This document shows positions 6,482 through 9,198 of a DNA stretch of 9,198 nt, one piece after another; within the stretch, counting starts at the first letter, position 1, and each line of letters starts with the position of its first letter. Under the pieces are notes generated by a model. That model had not been told where the DNA came from. It saw only the letters and a program-made list of their open reading frames with translations, and made no database searches. Source of the DNA: an uncultured Lachnospiraceae bacterium (GTDB taxonomy: Bacteria; Bacillota_A; Clostridia; Lachnospirales; Lachnospiraceae); assembly GCA_905200565.1 (NCBI GenBank), contig CAJKKX010000061.1:1-9198 (forward strand), written 5' to 3'. Position numbers and translations under genes: made by a program.

Positions 6482-8917
6482 ATGAAGTTTAATGGACTTA
6501 CCGACAAAGAGGTCGAAGCCTCAAGACAGCAATATGGTTCCAATGTAATCCCTGATTCCGAACCGACAACCTTCTGGGAGGAATTTAAGGAGACCTTCGG
6601 GGACCCGATGATTAAGATTCTTCTGGCGATCGCGGCGCTGATGATAGTGATGTTTTTCTTTGGCTACGCAGAAATTTATGAACCGCTTGGAACGATTGTT
6701 GCAGTATTGATCGTTGCGTTTGTATCTGCCAAGACAGGTGTTGCCAGCGATACGAAGTATCGGGAATTAAAGGACAGCACGGAAAAGGACAAATGTAAGG
6801 TACACAGAAACGGCCTTGTGACTGTGATCGACGTGGATGATGTGGTTGTGGGAGACAAGGTGCTCTTACAGTCCGGAGATAAGATTCCGGCGGACGGCGT
6901 TCTGATTTCCGGGAGCCTGCGTGTGGATAACTCCGCGCTCAACGGCGAGGCGGAGGAATGTAAGAAAACCGCGGCGGATGAGAGCTTCCAGCTTGCGGAG
7001 AATATCACGGGCGATACGTTCGTGGACGCTCATTCCCTTTTCCGTGGAGCCGTGGTGTTTGACGGGGAGGGCGTTCTGGACGTCCGGAGAGTCGGTCTGA
7101 AAACCATGATGGGTAAGATGGCGGAGGAGATGCAGGAAAATGAACCGGATTCCCCGTTAAAAGTAAAGCTGGCAAAGCTGGCAAAGCAGATTTCCACGTT
7201 TGGCTATATCGGCGCGATCGTGATCGCAGTTCTTTACTTTGCATATTTCATCATGACGGCGGGAGGCTTTGACGCTTTCTTTTCTATGGGCGTGGAGGTC
7301 GTTGTGAAAAAGATCGTGGAGGCGGTTTCCCTGGCGGTCGTTATCATCGTGTGCGCGGTACCGGAAGGACTGCCGCTGATGATTTCTCTGGTACTGATGC
7401 AGAATACCAGTAAGATGCTTTCCCATAACGTGCTCGTGCGCAAGGCGGAAGGGATCGAGACGGCGGGTTCCCTGAATATTCTGTTCAGTGATAAGACCGG
7501 TACGATTACAAAGGGAAGGCTGGAAGTGGTAGACTTCTTTACTGCGGACGGCAAGTCCATTGCGATTGCTGACCTGAGTAAGCACAGCCAGGTCAAGGGT
7601 CTGTTAGACCTTGCGATCGGAAAAAATACCCAGTCCATGTTTGACTCTTCCCACCGTGTGATTGGCGGAAACGCGACCGACCAGGCGCTGATGAAATTTA
7701 TCGGGGAGCCTGTATTTCTGGCGTTACAGTCCAACCAGGAGTATGTCGTGACGGCAAGCCAGGGATTTAACTCCGCAAACAAATTCAGTCAGGCGAGAAT
7801 CGACAGCCTGGGTAAGACGTTCTATAAGGGAGCACCGGAGAAGCTGCTGGCTTCTGCCAGCCGGTATCTGGACGCAGACGGAAAAGAACAGAAGCTTGAC
7901 CAGGCGGTTCTGAATGAAAAGATTGACGCTCTGGCGGCGAAAGCAATGCGTGTCCTGGCATTTGGCTATTCCGAAAAGCCGCTGGTGGAAAATACGGTGA
8001 ATGATGATATCGTAATCATCGGTCTGGCAGGTATCCGTGATGATGTGCGTCCAGAGGCGAGAGAGGCCATTGAGGAAGTACAGAATGCGGGAATCCAGGT
8101 GGTTATGATTACCGGAGACAGGCTGGAGACGGCGGTGGCGATCGCAAAGGACGCCGGGCTTTTGAAAAATCCGGAGGATCAGGCGATCTCGTCCGCACAG
8201 TTGAATGAGATGTCCGATGAGGAAGTGAAGGAGAGGATTCCTCATATCCGCGTCATCGCCCGTGCGCTGCCTACGGATAAATCCCGCATGGTAAGGCTCT
8301 GCCAGGAGATGAATCTGGTGGTCGGCATGACGGGAGACGGTGTGAATGACTCTCCGGCTCTGAAACGTGCGGATGTGGGATTTGCAATGGGAAGCGGAAC
8401 GGAAGCGGCAAAAGAAGCAGGTAAGATCGTCATTCTGGACGATAACTTTAAATCCATCAAGGACGCCATCTGGTACGGAAGGACGATTTATCACAACATT
8501 CTGAAATTCTGTAAGTTCCAGCTTGTGATTAATGTGGCGGCAGTGGTCGTAAGCGCCATCGCACCGTTTTTCGGTGTGGAGGAGCCTTTGAAGGTTACGC
8601 ATCTTCTGTTTGTCAATCTGGTTATGGACGGGCTGGGAGCAATCATGCTGGGCAATGAGCCTGCATTGAAGAAATATATGGATGAGAAGCCAAGAAGAAG
8701 GGATGAAAGCATCGTAAGCAGGAAGATGATGGCGCAGATGACCACCAGCACGATGCCCACGATCCAGGCCGGCACGCCAAAGGCGGTCTCAAAGGTGGAG
8801 CCGATGGAGTTGGACTGCACCATGCAGCCCATGAAGCCCAGGGCCAGGATGATGGCCACAGCAAAGAATCCGGCAAGGAACTTGCCGAAGCCGCCCTTAA
8901 AAGCGGTGGTGATGTAG
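6482..8917 (+). CDS. PMCA-type Ca2+-translocating P-type ATPase (genuine to ~8735; 3' end foreign)
   Basis: A P2-type pump that would export Ca2+ across the cytoplasmic membrane using ATP. From ATG 6482: N-terminal LTDKEVEASRQQYGSN; M1/M2 (~44-86); actuator domain with GDKIPADG (132-139) and NGEAEE (154-159) where TGES/TGEA is usual; M3 (~240-260); M4 with CAVPEGLP (291-298), whose Glu is the Ca2+ ligand; phosphorylation motif SDKTGT with Asp337; KGAPE of the nucleotide domain (449-453); ITGD (543-546); and hinge TGDGVNDSPALK (617-628). M5 has FQLVINVAA and M6 has FVNLVMDGLGA, with the Asn/Asp pattern of Ca2+ ATPases. After SRKMMAQ (~752, base ~8737) the sequence is no longer ATPase: the remaining ~60 residues are an antisense read of another gene, ending at TAG 8915-8917. 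M7-M10 are therefore missing, probably over 100 residues. The loss is best explained by a chimeric contig. Confidence 0.93.
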   Translation: MKFNGLTDKEVEASRQQYGSNVIPDSEPTTFWEEFKETFGDPMIKILLAIAALMIVMFFFGYAEIYEPLGTIVAVLIVAFVSAKTGVASDTKYRELKDSTEKDKCKVHRNGLVTVIDVDDVVVGDKVLLQSGDKIPADGVLISGSLRVDNSALNGEAEECKKTAADESFQLAENITGDTFVDAHSLFRGAVVFDGEGVLDVRRVGLKTMMGKMAEEMQENEPDSPLKVKLAKLAKQISTFGYIGAIVIAVLYFAYFIMTAGGFDAFFSMGVEVVVKKIVEAVSLAVVIIVCAVPEGLPLMISLVLMQNTSKMLSHNVLVRKAEGIETAGSLNILFSDKTGTITKGRLEVVDFFTADGKSIAIADLSKHSQVKGLLDLAIGKNTQSMFDSSHRVIGGNATDQALMKFIGEPVFLALQSNQEYVVTASQGFNSANKFSQARIDSLGKTFYKGAPEKLLASASRYLDADGKEQKLDQAVLNEKIDALAAKAMRVLAFGYSEKPLVENTVNDDIVIIGLAGIRDDVRPEAREAIEEVQNAGIQVVMITGDRLETAVAIAKDAGLLKNPEDQAISSAQLNEMSDEEVKERIPHIRVIARALPTDKSRMVRLCQEMNLVVGMTGDGVNDSPALKRADVGFAMGSGTEAAKEAGKIVILDDNFKSIKDAIWYGRTIYHNILKFCKFQLVINVAAVVVSAIAPFFGVEEPLKVTHLLFVNLVMDGLGAIMLGNEPALKKYMDEKPRRRDESIVSRKMMAQMTTSTMPTIQAGTPKAVSKVEPMELDCTMQPMKPRARMMATAKNPARNLPKPPLKAVVM
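8729..8741. other. Junction 1: Firmicute ATPase to foreign AGCS fragment
   Basis: On the left the + strand reads as P-type ATPase up to about MMAQ. On the right the - strand reads as AGCS transporter starting around VVICA. Both readings plausibly cover the bases near GGCGCAGATGA, which suggests a short shared sequence at the join. The exact point cannot be fixed within about 10 bases. Confidence 0.75.
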
Positions 8918-8940
8918 TACACGGGGCCGCCGTGAACGGT
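8731..8940 (-). CDS. Sodium:alanine/glycine symporter (AGCS family) fragment, both ends missing
   Basis: The - strand from 8940 down to 8731 encodes about 70 residues beginning TVHGGPVYYITTAFKGG, then FGKFLAGFFAVAIILAL, GFMGCMVQSNSIGSTF and GVPAWIVGIVLVVICA. The GGP-[MV]-YYI signature, the MVQSNSI segment and the following GVPAW-hydrophobic helix are characteristic of AGCS (Na+/alanine symporter, PF01235) inner-membrane carriers. It is flanked on each side by unrelated coding sequence and has no start or stop of its own. Its G/C-ending codons (GCC, GGC, ATC, CTG) are richer than in the neighbouring ter genes, consistent with a different genome, possibly another Clostridia. The longer open frame around it (9030 to 8491) is an artefact of reading across both junctions. 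Confidence 0.85.
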
Positions 8941-8945
8941 GCTCC
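8932..8945. other. Junction 2: AGCS fragment to Bacteroidetes sequence
   Basis: The - strand AGCS reading holds through TVH (bases 8932-8940), and the + strand beta-barrel reading is convincing from about NGAPRFSW (8935 on). The overlap GTGAACGGTGC suggests microhomology at the join. Confidence 0.7.
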
Positions 8946-9198
8946 GCGTTTTTCGTGGAATGCGGGAGCTTTCCTGCAGTTCAATATCAACGACGTCTTC
9001 GCCATCCGTCCGGAGGTGATTTATAACCACCGTACTTTCCGTTATCCGCAGCAGAACCCGTCGGGAGAGCTGATAGTGACCGATTCGTTCCGCAAGATGG
9101 TTTCGCCGACGCTGACCGTACCCGTCAATCTGTTGCTGAAGACGGCCGTGGACGGCGATTATTATATGTACGTGGGTGTGGGCGGTTATTACTCCTAT
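8935..9198 (+). CDS. Outer-membrane beta-barrel (PorT-like) protein fragment, Bacteroidetes type
   Basis: The + strand frame is open from the junction to the window end: 88 codons with no start or stop. It reads NGAPRFSWNAGAFLQFNIND, then VFAIRPEVIYNHR, KMVSPTLTVPVNLLLK and DYYMYVGVGGYYSY. Alternating hydrophobic/polar strands with aromatic ends, a 'G-x-F-x-x-F-x-I' strand followed by 'R-P-E-V-x-Y', and the PxLxVPVxLLLK strand are typical of the outer-membrane beta-barrel domain (OMP_b-brl_2/PorT type) common in Bacteroidales. Such a protein cannot function in a Gram-positive host, which has no outer membrane. Codons such as CGT, CCG and GTG also differ from the AGA-containing ter genes. The family is well supported; the genus (Bacteroides, Alistipes or similar) cannot be given. 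Confidence 0.78.

Noticed and set aside
7724..8602. A 292-residue open frame on the - strand opposite the Ca2+ ATPase.
   Set aside because: His/Arg/Leu-rich shadow of the ATPase, which is strongly supported on the + strand by all catalytic motifs.
8738..8917. A novel ATPase C-terminal domain rich in Met, Thr, Lys and Arg.
   Set aside because: This is the antisense reading of the AGCS fragment. It has no membrane helices where M7-M10 are required.
8491..9030. A 179-residue open frame on the - strand, looking like a small membrane protein.
   Set aside because: Only the middle 70 residues are AGCS transporter. Its N-terminal part is antisense to the Bacteroidetes barrel and its C-terminal part is antisense to the ATPase, so the frame exists only because it crosses both junctions.
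8729..9198. Natural horizontal transfer or insertion explaining the 3' end.
   Set aside because: There are no mobile-element ends, target-site duplication or integrase, both joins fall inside coding sequence, and an outer-membrane barrel makes no sense in this host. A contig chimera is simpler.
1..9198. tRNA, rRNA, CRISPR arrays, insertion sequences or phage genes.
   Set aside because: None seen: no regularly spaced repeats, no transposase or integrase motifs, and no cloverleaf-like segments outside the genes described.

Overview
The window is most of a tellurite-resistance/Ter-type stress locus from a Firmicute, most likely a gut Lachnospiraceae or related Clostridia. This rests on the gene content, the AGGAGG-type ribosome binding sites, the short gaps between genes and the protein wording; no marker gene is present. 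The last ~460 bp do not belong to that genome.

Layout. Positions 2-865 hold the 3' part of a HpcH/HpaI aldolase/citrate-lyase-like enzyme whose start lies left of the window. A 112-bp gap carries a good sigma-A-type promoter (921-949). Next comes a 761-residue YceG-family protein (978-3263) that can be read as three diverged copies of one ~200-residue module. It is followed, after 1 bp, by a TelA/KlaA-family protein (3265-4398). A 230-bp non-coding stretch (4399-4628) holds several inverted repeats and a second candidate promoter. Then come three tandem TerD-family genes (4629-5210, 5225-5806, 5819-6406), tightly packed with the Shine-Dalgarno sequence touching or overlapping the previous stop codon. 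After a 75-bp spacer with a hairpin comes a PMCA-type Ca2+-translocating P-type ATPase (from 6482).

The ATPase is intact through its phosphorylation site, hinge and M5/M6 region, then stops being an ATPase near 8730-8740. From about 8731 to 8940 the opposite strand encodes about 70 residues of an AGCS-family sodium:alanine symporter. From about 8935 to the end the + strand encodes a Bacteroidetes-type outer-membrane beta-barrel protein. Three unrelated lineages, joined inside coding sequence within 210 bp, most simply mean a chimeric metagenomic contig and not a natural arrangement.

How the genes fit together. TerD proteins are small Ca2+-binding proteins, TelA is their usual partner in tellurite/toxic-anion resistance, and YceG plus the HpcH-like enzyme belong to the predicted small-molecule 'biosynthetic module' linked with Ter systems. 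In place of a TerC membrane protein, a Ca2+ pump directly follows the terD genes here. This suggests (inference) a membrane-linked, calcium-dependent stress response. The system type is known in outline. The less ordinary points are the triplicated YceG architecture, the TerD/Ca2+-pump pairing, the structured terD leader and the chimeric 3' end.
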